DNA from: a virus
IMG/VR virus record: IMGVR_UViG_3300025073_000182
Coordinates: 1-20,924 of that record
Direction: 5' to 3' (one strand)
DNA: 20,924 nucleotides
Of this stretch, positions 15,297 through 20,564 are shown in pieces; positions within the stretch are counted from its first letter, which is position 1; every line of letters starts with the position of its first letter. Below the pieces are notes generated by a model, which was not told the origin of the DNA, did no database searches, and saw only the letters and a list, made by a program, of their open reading frames with translations. Made by a program: the position numbers and the translations under genes.

Positions 15297-16580
15297 CTAA
15301 ATCGCGGCAAAGCGATCAAATGAGGTGTTATGTTCAGAAAAATCTTCATCAGAAGACGTGGCTGGAATCAGTGTAGAACGTACAGGAATAGTGAGACCGT
15401 GTACCGCGAGTGCAAGTGAAAATACGCAGTCGTCATGGAAACCTTTTCGTGAGCGTACATCAATTTTTCCATTCGGCGTCAAGACAAATTGAAACGCTTC
15501 AAGCTCGCTCAAGAGTTGAGGATCATCCGGTATTTTAATTTTATCTTGTTGCAAGAGAATTGCCAAGTTATCAAGAAGTTCTCGACGCGTCTGCTTTGAG
15601 AAAACAACAGCACCATCCTCACCGATATTTAAACCCTTGCGTTCGAGATCCTCCACGATAGGATCACCAACACCCGTGCGGTCAATCTTGAGCGCCGCGT
15701 TATTGTACTTAAGAGCACTAGCCTGAATAAGAAGCTTTTGAAAATTCCAATCCACCTGATTGAACCGCTCCTGCTTCTTCACACGAAAGTCATAAAGATC
15801 AATCGGAGTAATAACCGTCCAGTCATTGTACTTCGCAAGGTCAATACCCATCTGATAGAAGTGGGTAGGATTTGGAAGATCATCGGCGTGGTACGTATTT
15901 TCGCGGATACGACGAAAAAACGCTCCAGCATTTTCAAGAAAGTCACACAAATACTCCTGTCGAAAAAGTGCTTCTGGTGTCGAGCGCTTAGCTTCCTCAA
16001 TCTCTTGCTGCGTAAGACCCTGGGTATCGTAAACACTCTTTACGGACGTATACCACTCCTCAGGATTTTGACGAGCAAATTCTAAAAGTTCCCAAGAATG
16101 ATTCTTACCTTTAGGGGTAAAAATAAACGTCGCTGACCCGTGGTTTTCACGAAGAACCGGCTGAATAATAGCCGTCCAAATATCAGGATTCATTTCCGAA
16201 TATTCGTCAAAGACCACATCAATCGGGTTAATACCGCGGTGCTTGTCAATGTCCTCACATCCAGCAAGCCGTTGAATGGAACCGTTCTTCCAATAGATAC
16301 AAAGTTCAGAAGCGTTTAGCTTTTGAACCAATGGAAGCGGGACATGAGTCTTTACCAACTCGTCCCAGATAACCTTCTTCGCCTGAGCATACGTCGGCAA
16401 GAAGTAGTAATAGATCCCTGGCCGTTCTTGCGTCTTACGAATCTGTTCATTAAAAGCCGTCTTCGACTTCCCACCACGACGGTGGAAAACACCCACCTTA
16501 AACCGCTGGGGAGCCTGAAGGAAATCGAGTTGGTATGGGCGCGGAGAATAGAGATGAGGGATCTGGAACTCTTGTGGCAT
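15297..16580 (-). CDS. terL: Terminase large subunit
   Basis: The 427-aa product is the DNA-packaging motor ATPase/nuclease. The Walker A-like motif is 'FHRRGGKSK' (32-40), Walker B 'IDVVFDE' (120-126, Asp125-Glu126), and the coupling motif 'FIFTPKGKNH' (152-161). The C-terminal RNase H-like nuclease has candidate metal ligands Asp247 ('MGIDLAK'), Asp300 ('LKIDRTGVGDP') and Asp383/Asp384 ('FHDDCVFSLALA'). All key residues are present, so it looks intact, and the length fits the family. The start at 16580 is preceded by an 80-nt pyrimidine-rich leader. It pairs with the gene upstream (TerS candidate) and the portal downstream. Confidence 0.95.
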   Translation of the reverse strand: MPQEFQIPHLYSPRPYQLDFLQAPQRFKVGVFHRRGGKSKTAFNEQIRKTQERPGIYYYFLPTYAQAKKVIWDELVKTHVPLPLVQKLNASELCIYWKNGSIQRLAGCEDIDKHRGINPIDVVFDEYSEMNPDIWTAIIQPVLRENHGSATFIFTPKGKNHSWELLEFARQNPEEWYTSVKSVYDTQGLTQQEIEEAKRSTPEALFRQEYLCDFLENAGAFFRRIRENTYHADDLPNPTHFYQMGIDLAKYNDWTVITPIDLYDFRVKKQERFNQVDWNFQKLLIQASALKYNNAALKIDRTGVGDPIVEDLERKGLNIGEDGAVVFSKQTRRELLDNLAILLQQDKIKIPDDPQLLSELEAFQFVLTPNGKIDVRSRKGFHDDCVFSLALAVHGLTIPVRSTLIPATSSDEDFSEHNTSFDRFAAI

Positions 16581-16658
16581 AGAGAGAAAGGAAAAAGAGT
16601 CCTTAAAGGGAGAAAGTAGGGGGAGGATGGAAGTGGAAAAAAAGAGAATGGGGAGGGG
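16581..16658. other. Purine-rich tract between TerS candidate and TerL
   Basis: On the plus strand, 69 of 78 bases are purines, so the minus-strand message has a pyrimidine-rich leader ending CCTTTCTCTCTATG. Strand asymmetry this strong is unusual and could support triplex-type DNA, an S1-like ribosome loading site, or a pac/cos-linked element between terminase genes. No hairpin or promoter is evident. Confidence 0.7.
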
Positions 16659-16661
16659 CTA

Positions 16662-17069
16662 CTAACCATCTTCTGGTTCTGGTTCTGGCACCACGTCGAT
16701 GGCATCGGGATAAGAAATCTGATTATTGTCATCTATGGCCTGTTTTGTGGCATACGACATGAGCTTCACGACGATACCACCATCCTCTGGGGACGTAAGC
16801 TCTGTAGGCAAGATGCGACATTGAAGCTTATTGTACTCCATTAAAGCTGTACGACGAACTATTGGGTCTGTAGAGACCAGATCCTCTTCCAAGGCATCCC
16901 ACCACAACTTACGGTTCTTATCGACCATCGCCTTAATATAAAGACTGGTCTGGCCTGTAGCGTTTAAGGTCGAAATCTTAGCTTCTTTCAAAGAAGCTAG
17001 AGAAGAGTCCAACTGCGCTGGAGGAACAGTCGTGGGAAGAGAAAGAGGATTCACATCGAAAGATGACAT
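16662..17069 (-). CDS. Candidate terminase small subunit
   Basis: The 135-aa product lies directly upstream of TerL and is the first gene of the late block, where TerS is expected. It is helical in the middle ('LYIKAMVDKNRKLWWDALEE', then 'IVRRTALMEYNKLQCRILPT') with an acidic Pro-rich tail ending 'PEPEPEDG'. I see no clear DNA-binding HTH, so the call rests on position and size. A very strong promoter candidate lies just upstream; its predicted start point is about four bases before the ATG. Confidence 0.5.
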   Translation of the reverse strand: MSSFDVNPLSLPTTVPPAQLDSSLASLKEAKISTLNATGQTSLYIKAMVDKNRKLWWDALEEDLVSTDPIVRRTALMEYNKLQCRILPTELTSPEDGGIVVKLMSYATKQAIDDNNQISYPDAIDVVPEPEPEDG

Positions 17070-17079
17070 ATTGAAGCTA

Positions 17080-17108
17080 ATTATAGCATAGAGAAAGAAT
17101 GGGGTGAA
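17080..17108 (-). promoter_or_regulatory. Leftward sigma70-type promoter for the late block
   Basis: On the minus strand, TATAAT (17085-17080) is preceded by TG-N (extended -10, TGCTATAAT) and, 17 nt upstream, by TTCACC (17108-17103, 4/6 of TTGACA). The predicted start is near 17073, about four bases before the ATG at 17069, so the message would be nearly leaderless. Confidence 0.6.
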
Positions 17109-17123
17109 AAAAGATATGCAAAA

Positions 17124-17152
17124 TTGACAAGATTAAAAGAGTCGCATAAGAT
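17124..17152 (+). promoter_or_regulatory. Rightward sigma70 promoter for the HNH gene
   Basis: TTGACA (17124-17129) is a perfect -35, with a 17-nt spacer and TAAGAT (17147-17152) as -10. The predicted start near 17159 leaves about 25 nt before ATG 17184. It is divergent from the leftward promoter 16 nt away, so a single regulator could control both. Confidence 0.7.
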
Positions 17153-17183
17153 AGAGACACTAAGATATACACATAAGAAAAAT

Positions 17184-17714
17184 ATGAGCAGCAAATACAA
17201 TGGCCGTGAGTTAAGAAAGAGAATTGAAGACAAACTTGAAATATCGAGGGGAGGATATAAGGAGTTTATTGGTGAACTATACGCGGATGGAATGTCTGGG
17301 CCTGAAATCAGCGAGTACATCACAAGAGAAACTGGTGAGACTGTAAGTGGAAGAAGCATCCAGCGAATGTTGGCAAAGGTCGGAGAAACGCGAGAGAAAA
17401 AAGAAGCTTTCAATAATGCTATTAACAGAGGGCGTGTGGTGTGGCAACTAGAAGAAGATAGAAAGAGACGAGAAGGAGCCGTACATCAGATAAATCGAGG
17501 GCTTAGATACTTAATAATAAAACGAGATGGTGGTAGATGCGTATTATGCGGGGCTAAAGATCTATTACAAGTCGATCATATCCTGGCAAAAATGAATGGG
17601 GGAAACGATTCAGAGGCTAATTTAAGGACACTGTGCATTGATTGCAATATAGGAAAAGCTATAGCAGAAGGTGAAAAACGAGTAAGTGGTACATGGAAGA
17701 AGAAAGTAGATTAA
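17184..17714 (+). CDS. HNH endonuclease with N-terminal HTH
   Basis: In the 176-aa product, residues ~25-66 ('YADGMSGPEISEYITRETGE', then 'VSGRSIQRMLAKVG') look like an HTH DNA-binding domain. Residues 107-160 form an HNH fold: Cys119-x2-Cys122, 'LQVDHILAKMNGGNDSEANL' with Asp131-His132, Asn146, and Cys151-x2-Cys154-Asn155. The zinc-ribbon cysteines and core catalytic residues are present. A TTG at 17124 is in frame but is the -35 box of its promoter, so ATG 17184 is the start. Eleven of 19 Arg codons are AGA/AGG, while TerL's first six are all CGN, so it is a likely recent arrival. It may be a homing endonuclease or, being next to the terminase, a packaging-linked nuclease. Confidence 0.85.
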   Translation: MSSKYNGRELRKRIEDKLEISRGGYKEFIGELYADGMSGPEISEYITRETGETVSGRSIQRMLAKVGETREKKEAFNNAINRGRVVWQLEEDRKRREGAVHQINRGLRYLIIKRDGGRCVLCGAKDLLQVDHILAKMNGGNDSEANLRTLCIDCNIGKAIAEGEKRVSGTWKKKVD

Positions 17715-17871
17715 CAATATAATATTAAGTCAAAGTAAAATGGAGGAGGTAATGAGAAGCCTGAATTGATAATTTATTCGCTCACGGCTGGTACCCACCC
17801 CCGCCCCTAAAGTCTGGCAAATAAGTGTCAACGACTAACAACAAATACAGAAACAAACCCATATAAACTTG

Positions 17872-17900
17872 AAACTTGGCTAAACAAAGCCAAGTTTTTT
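17872..17900 (+). terminator. Rho-independent terminator after the HNH gene
   Basis: AAACTTGGC (17872-17880) pairs with GCCAAGTTT (17889-17897) around an 8-nt loop, TAAACAAA, and the run of T (17895-17900) follows. The perfect 9-bp stem plus six T fits a canonical intrinsic terminator that would end the HNH transcript. Confidence 0.8.
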
Positions 17901-17924
17901 GTTATTGGGGGGGGTGTTATATAA

Positions 17925-17977
17925 GTGTCGCATATTGGTGTCGCTACCTGTGGCGTAGAAGAAAGAATGTGCGACAC
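17925..17977. repeat. GTGTCGC inverted and direct repeats
   Basis: GTGTCGCA (17925-17932) pairs with TGCGACAC (17970-17977), and a second direct GTGTCGC is at 17938-17944. Inside, CTAC/GTAG (17944-17947/17955-17958) can form a smaller stem. It could be a structured RNA or protein-binding site. Confidence 0.5.
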
Positions 17978-18035
17978 ATGGCCAGAAAATAGCTAAACAA
18001 AGCCTAAAGGGTGGAGACAACCGAGCAAAAACGCA

Positions 18036-18060
18036 TTTTGTAAACTTTAGGTTTACAAAA
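18036..18060. repeat. 10-bp inverted repeat with TTTAG loop
   Basis: TTTTGTAAAC (18036-18045) and GTTTACAAAA (18051-18060) pair perfectly around TTTAG. An operator-like palindrome is possible. On the plus strand A residues follow, not T, so it is not a typical terminator. Confidence 0.6.
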
Positions 18061-18161
18061 ACCAGGGGCTTGTTCCTAAGTTTTAGGGGCTTGGATTGAG
18101 ACGAAAAACGGGTTTTCTCCCCCTCAGTTTCCCATTACTCTATTCTATAATTGACTTTCCC

Positions 18162-18221
18162 AATTCCTAGCAGTGGACTAGCATTTTTCAAAAATTTTCC
18201 TGCTAGGAATTTTTTTTTTTT
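18162..18221 (+). terminator. Terminator-like hairpin with T12 run, overlapping repeat units
   Basis: AATTCCTAGCAG (18162-18173) pairs with CTGCTAGGAATT (18200-18211), a perfect 12-bp stem, and T12 follows (18210-18221). The 26-nt loop holds another small hairpin and one GGACTAGCA copy. Structurally a strong rightward intrinsic terminator, but no gene lies just upstream, so it may instead serve in replication or regulation. Confidence 0.55.
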
Positions 18222-18427
18222 GCTTTGTTGACTATCAAAATAGCCTAAATGGACTAGCAGGACTAGCAGAATGCTATTTTTGCAAATCGTTTCTAGGTAA
18301 AAAAAAAGAGGAAATTGGATACAATGAATTTAGTATTTTACTCTTTCTGCTAGTCCTTCAATGCTTTTCACCCCATTTTTATTGACGTTTTCGGCATTCC
18401 TAGCAGTGGACTAGCACTGGACTAGCA
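18163..18427. repeat. Iteron-like GGACTAGCA repeats
   Basis: GGACTAGCA occurs at 18175-18183, 18251-18259, 18260-18268 (direct tandem), 18408-18416 and 18419-18427, and inverted (TGCTAGTCC) at 18348-18356. Two copies belong to an exact 21-bp direct repeat (18163-18183 and 18396-18416) that begins ATTCCTAGCAG, and each 21-mer follows a TTGAC by 7-9 nt. Clusters like this are typical of replication-initiator or repressor binding sites. Confidence 0.75.
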
Positions 18428-18463
18428 CGATGTTTTGACCCATTTTTACCATTACAGTGTTAG

Positions 18464-18493
18464 TTGTCCACACCTAAGTGTTGACAATATAAT
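18464..18493 (+). promoter_or_regulatory. Possible rightward early promoter
   Basis: TTGTCC (18464-18469, 4/6 of TTGACA), an 18-nt spacer and a perfect TATAAT (18488-18493). The predicted start near 18500 lies in the large palindrome, so the transcript would begin with a stem-loop. The -35 is weak; the palindrome may bind a regulator that overlaps the -10. Confidence 0.4.
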
Positions 18494-18538
18494 GTCGATG
18501 CTATACCCTATAAGGGTAAAGCATCGACATTATATTGT
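18484..18538. repeat. 55-nt near-perfect palindrome upstream of the early cassette
   Basis: The arm ACAATATAATGTCGATGCT (18484-18502) and its exact complement (18520-18538) pair over 19 bp. After one A/A mismatch, TACCCT/AGGGTA adds six pairs around ATA, giving 25 bp in all. ACAATATAAT also occurs at 17714-17723. It overlaps the predicted -10 box and lies 9 nt before the first early gene. It may be an operator, a replication element or a cruciform site. Confidence 0.9.
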
Positions 18539-18547
18539 TTATATTCT

Positions 18548-18661
18548 ATGCAACGAGCAACAAAGAAACGATTCCGCGCCCTCGTCCTTCGCTTGCCAAG
18601 TGTCAAAGCGTCCCTGATCTTTTTAACTCTTTTTGTAGTCTTAACCTTTACAGGTTTATAA
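18548..18661 (+). CDS. Short basic membrane peptide (37 aa)
   Basis: ATG 18548 (TTCTATG) to TAA 18659-18661 encodes a 37-residue product: a basic N-terminus ('MQRATKKRFRALVLRLPSVK') followed by one hydrophobic helix ('ASLIFLTLFVVLTFTGL'). This is the layout of a single-pass membrane peptide. A TTG at 18535 opens another frame through the same DNA into the zinc-ribbon gene, but that reading has no T-ATG start and lies in the palindrome arm. The stop is five bases before the next ATG. A leader peptide is also possible. Function unknown. Confidence 0.55.
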   Translation: MQRATKKRFRALVLRLPSVKASLIFLTLFVVLTFTGL

Positions 18662-18666
18662 CCCCT

Positions 18667-18795
18667 ATGCCTTTCCTCCATTGCCTTGCGTGTGGCTATC
18701 ACGGCGTCACTACTGGAACCCTAACAGAATTTATTTTCTTGGCTTGCCCTCATTGTGGATCAACAAAAGACACTTCAGTCACTATCGAAAAATAA
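18667..18795 (+). CDS. Small zinc-ribbon protein (42 aa)
   Basis: ATG 18667 (CCCTATG) starts a 42-residue product with two CxxC knuckles: Cys6-x2-Cys9 ('HCLACGYHG') and Cys27-x2-Cys30 ('LACPHCGSTK'). That pattern binds one zinc ion, as in rubredoxin-like knuckles. An upstream TTG (18535) would give an 86-aa version, but the extra N-terminus is low in domain signal and overlaps the 37-aa gene. Such small ribbons often act as nucleic-acid or protein adaptors in phages. The gene is in the tight early cassette. Confidence 0.7.
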   Translation: MPFLHCLACGYHGVTTGTLTEFIFLACPHCGSTKDTSVTIEK

Positions 18796-18810
18796 AATCA
18801 ACCAATCAAT

Positions 18811-19104
18811 ATGAGAAAAATAACAAACGAGATTGTTCTTGCATTTAATAACAACGAAACATTGAAACGCTCAAACACGGAGACAAACGGGACGGCTATA
18901 TGGTTACACGGAAACAAGATAGCCGAAAAACGGGACGGCTCTTTATGGATTTCTAATGCTGGGTGGTTTACCAAAACAACAAAGGAGCGTTTGAACGCGC
19001 TTTATGGCGTATCAATTCAACAGAAAAAGGGTCAGTGGTTTCTAAACAGTAAACCATGGTCAGGTGAGTGGGTAAACACTAGTGATTGGACTGCTAAAAT
19101 ATAA
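18811..19104 (+). CDS. Conserved phage hypothetical protein (97 aa)
   Basis: The product contains 'AIWLHGNKIAEKRDGSLWIS' followed by 'NAGWFTKTTKERLNALYGVS'. I recall this small-protein pattern from many phage early regions, but without a known function. It has no TM or catalytic motif. It lies 15 nt after the zinc-ribbon stop and 15 nt before the next gene. Confidence 0.7.
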   Translation: MRKITNEIVLAFNNNETLKRSNTETNGTAIWLHGNKIAEKRDGSLWISNAGWFTKTTKERLNALYGVSIQQKKGQWFLNSKPWSGEWVNTSDWTAKI

Positions 19105-19119
19105 CTATAATCAACCTAT

Positions 19120-19416
19120 ATGATCTCCACAGTTTCATTCACAGATTTCTGTGATTCATTCTCCGACACTTACAAAAATAACTTCACTTGGGAAGGTAAG
19201 CGTGCCCTGTTTGATTATCTTGAAGAGTATGAGGAATCAACAGATGAACAGCTTTATCTTGACCCTGTCGCCCTTTGTTGTGAGTTCTCAGAATACGAGG
19301 ATCTCGAAGATTATAATAAGCAACATGGTTCAGAATACGAAACAATTGACGAGCTAGAAGATGAAACAACCGTTATTCGTTTTGGTTCCGATTCTTTCAT
19401 CCTTGCCGATTTTTAA
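19120..19416 (+). CDS. Very acidic conserved phage hypothetical protein (98 aa)
   Basis: The 98-aa product has about 27 Asp/Glu against 5 Lys/Arg, net charge near -22. Recognisable segments are 'TWEGKRALFDYLEEYEESTD', 'LDPVALCCEFSEYEDLEDYN' and 'DETTVIRFGSDSFILADF'. I recall the 'CCE[FY]SEYE' pattern from small phage proteins of unknown function. An acidic, compact protein in an early cassette could mimic DNA (anti-restriction or anti-nuclease), but nothing here proves that. It is 15 nt downstream of the previous gene. Confidence 0.7.
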   Translation: MISTVSFTDFCDSFSDTYKNNFTWEGKRALFDYLEEYEESTDEQLYLDPVALCCEFSEYEDLEDYNKQHGSEYETIDELEDETTVIRFGSDSFILADF

Positions 19417-19426
19417 ACTAAACACT

Positions 19427-19600
19427 ATGCCAATAAGAAAAGTTGACATTTTTCTCAAAGATTTGCGCGGATTCAAAAAATATGAATGTTCAACGATTAC
19501 TGATAAAACACTGAAGCAAGTTGCGCACAACTTTCGTGTTAGACATTGTTTAGACGTTTCGCAAGTGTCTTGCGCGATTGACCATAACTATAATCCCTAA
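19427..19600 (+). CDS. Hypothetical early protein (57 aa)
   Basis: ATG 19427 (AACACTATG) starts 'MPIRKVDIFLKDLRGFKKYE'; the product ends 'VSCAIDHNYNP'. An earlier in-frame ATG (19361) would add 22 residues but overlap the acidic-protein gene, so I prefer 19427. It is basic and cysteine-containing (Cys21, 41, 49), with no recognised family. It follows the upstream stop by 10 nt. Confidence 0.6.
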   Translation: MPIRKVDIFLKDLRGFKKYECSTITDKTLKQVAHNFRVRHCLDVSQVSCAIDHNYNP

Positions 19601-19606
19601 AACACT

Positions 19607-19765
19607 ATGCAAAAAACAAAAAAAGAATCTCTGGATCTTTACCTTGATTATGTCAATAACTTTTTGACGATTGAAAAATTCGCTGAACATCATGGGATGG
19701 ATATAGTTCAAGCGTGTTGTGTTCTTCGTGAAGGTCGTTTACTCAATGAAGGGTGGATAAAATAA
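19607..19765 (+). CDS. Hypothetical early protein (52 aa)
   Basis: ATG 19607 (AACACTATG) to TAA 19763-19765. The product begins 'MQKTKKESLDLYLDYVNNFL', then 'TIEKFAEHHGMDIVQACCVL' and 'REGRLLNEGWIK'. The 'LDYVNNFLT.E.FAE..G' pattern is one I recall from phage early-region small proteins, of unknown function. It looks like a compact helical protein with a possible HTH-like arrangement. It lies 6 nt after the upstream stop and 10 nt before the next gene. Confidence 0.7.
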   Translation: MQKTKKESLDLYLDYVNNFLTIEKFAEHHGMDIVQACCVLREGRLLNEGWIK

Positions 19766-19775
19766 CTAAAAATCT

Positions 19776-19991
19776 ATGTTCTACTATAACGTGCTTCGTG
19801 AAGACGGCACTGAGTCTCTAGGCTCAACGTTTCAAGGTTTCGTTAATCTTAAAACAATGCGCGGGCTTCGTAACCGTCTCGCGCGTCGGTATGAGTTCCA
19901 AGGGAAGCGAGCAAACATCTACCACACTTTAGGTGATAACGTGTTTAACGATTCCGCGTATACGTTCCTTTGTTCAATCATTATCCACTGA
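19776..19991 (+). CDS. Hypothetical early protein (71 aa)
   Basis: The product starts 'MFYYNVLREDGTESLGSTFQ' and has a basic middle ('LKTMRGLRNRLARRYEFQGK') and a beta-type C-terminus ('NDSAYTFLCSIIIH'). No family recognised. The start is AATCTATG, 10 nt after the upstream stop. The stop is TGA immediately followed by an in-frame TAA. Confidence 0.65.
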   Translation: MFYYNVLREDGTESLGSTFQGFVNLKTMRGLRNRLARRYEFQGKRANIYHTLGDNVFNDSAYTFLCSIIIH

Positions 19992-19998
19992 TAAACAT

Positions 19999-20220
19999 AT
20001 GCAACGCGAATATCTCTTTTATATCTCAGGATCATGGACGTTAGGGATCAAAGCTCACACCTTGAAACAAGCTATCGTCAAAGCACGCAAGGATCTTTCC
20101 TCGTCGCCTTGGCTCCTCGCTCAAGACGGCCACAACAATCATGTTCTGCTCGGCTCATATCAAACTGCCTCGCCTTCTGCCTTCTGCTTTTCTCCAAAGC
20201 TAAGACACTTTAAAGAATAA
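19999..20220 (+). CDS. Hypothetical early protein (73 aa)
   Basis: ATG 19999 (AAACATATG) starts 'MQREYLFYISGSWTLGIKAH', followed by 'TLKQAIVKARKDLSSSPWLL'. An in-frame ATG at 19933 would add 22 residues but overlaps the previous gene, so 19999 is preferred. The middle is a likely amphipathic helix, and the C-terminus is basic. No family recognised. It is 7 nt after the upstream stop. Confidence 0.6.
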   Translation: MQREYLFYISGSWTLGIKAHTLKQAIVKARKDLSSSPWLLAQDGHNNHVLLGSYQTASPSAFCFSPKLRHFKE

Positions 20221-20225
20221 CGTTT

Positions 20226-20426
20226 ATGTCCCTCTCCACCATCCAATACTATTCCCGCGACGTGTACGGTTCGCGCTATCACTACGTCAAAGACCCAGAT
20301 ATTGCCTTTCACATTCAAGCTATTACCGGCCACAAAACACTCTCGACGTCTGATATCACGCATCTAACGGCTCTGGGCTTTACCTTTAACGAAGTCTTGC
20401 GTCCTGATACTCTCGTGAGAGATTAG
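20226..20426 (+). CDS. Conserved phage hypothetical protein (66 aa)
   Basis: The product begins 'MSLSTIQYYSRDVYGSRYHY', then 'VKDPDIAFHIQAITGHKTLS' and 'LTALGFTFNEVL'. I recall the 'YYSRDVYG...Y.KDP..A..IQ..TG.KTL...D...L..LGF.F.EV' pattern from many phages, always of unknown function. It looks like a small alpha/beta protein. It is the last gene of the cassette, 5 nt after the previous stop and about 40 nt before the terminator. Confidence 0.75.
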   Translation: MSLSTIQYYSRDVYGSRYHYVKDPDIAFHIQAITGHKTLSTSDITHLTALGFTFNEVLRPDTLVRD

Positions 20427-20465
20427 CCTCCCCCTTCCGTCCTCCATCGATTCACACACCAAAAT

Positions 20466-20499
20466 ACCGCCTCAGCGTTTCCACGCTTGGGGCGGTTTT
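20466..20499 (+). terminator. Rho-independent terminator closing the early cassette
   Basis: ACCGCC (20466-20471) pairs with GGCGGT (20491-20496), with an inner AGCGT/ACGCT stem (20474-20478/20483-20487) and a TTCC loop; TTTT follows. A good rightward terminator. The reverse strand has a shorter T-run, so weak bidirectional activity is possible. Confidence 0.8.
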
Positions 20500-20518
20500 C
20501 CCGTTTGTGAGTCCTTTG

Positions 20519-20546
20519 CCCTTATAGGTTACTTGTTCCCTATAAG
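20519..20546. repeat. Inverted repeat CTTATAGG/CCTATAAG before the HTH gene
   Basis: CTTATAGG (20521-20528) and CCTATAAG (20539-20546) are perfect 8-bp inverted repeats 10 nt apart. The left arm reads CCTATAAGGG on the minus strand, and that sequence also lies in the loop of the 55-nt palindrome (18507-18516). An operator for a shared regulator is possible. Confidence 0.5.
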
Positions 20547-20564
20547 CCCATAGCCTACTACCTT

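Larger units (their letters stand above)
17715..18547. other. 833-nt repeat-rich non-coding region (candidate origin or early control region)
   Basis: I find no convincing gene here. It holds an intrinsic terminator, several inverted repeats, five copies of GGACTAGCA plus one inverted copy, a large poly-T hairpin and a 55-nt palindrome, each listed separately. Smaller repeats include GCTAAACAAAGCC at 17879-17891 and 17992-18004, AGGGGCTTG at 18064 and 18085, and ATAAGTGTC at 17821 and 17921. A run of eight G lies at 17907-17914. This composition fits a replication origin or a main regulatory hub. Confidence 0.6.

Noticed and set aside
17124-17183. TTG at 17124 as the HNH start
   Set aside because: It is the first base of a perfect TTGACA -35 box, so it is upstream of the transcript start.
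17740-17769. Strong Shine-Dalgarno-like GGAGGAGGT followed by ATG
   Set aside because: The reading frames are only 4-9 codons long, spacing to the ATG is two bases, and neither ATG has T at -1. It is probably chance.
17872-18427. CRISPR array
   Set aside because: Repeats are short (9-21 nt), unevenly spaced and partly inverted, with no regular spacers or cas genes.
18535-18666. TTG-initiated 86-aa version of the zinc-ribbon protein
   Set aside because: It starts in the palindrome arm and overlaps a separate 37-aa ORF with better start context; the domain begins at Met 18667.
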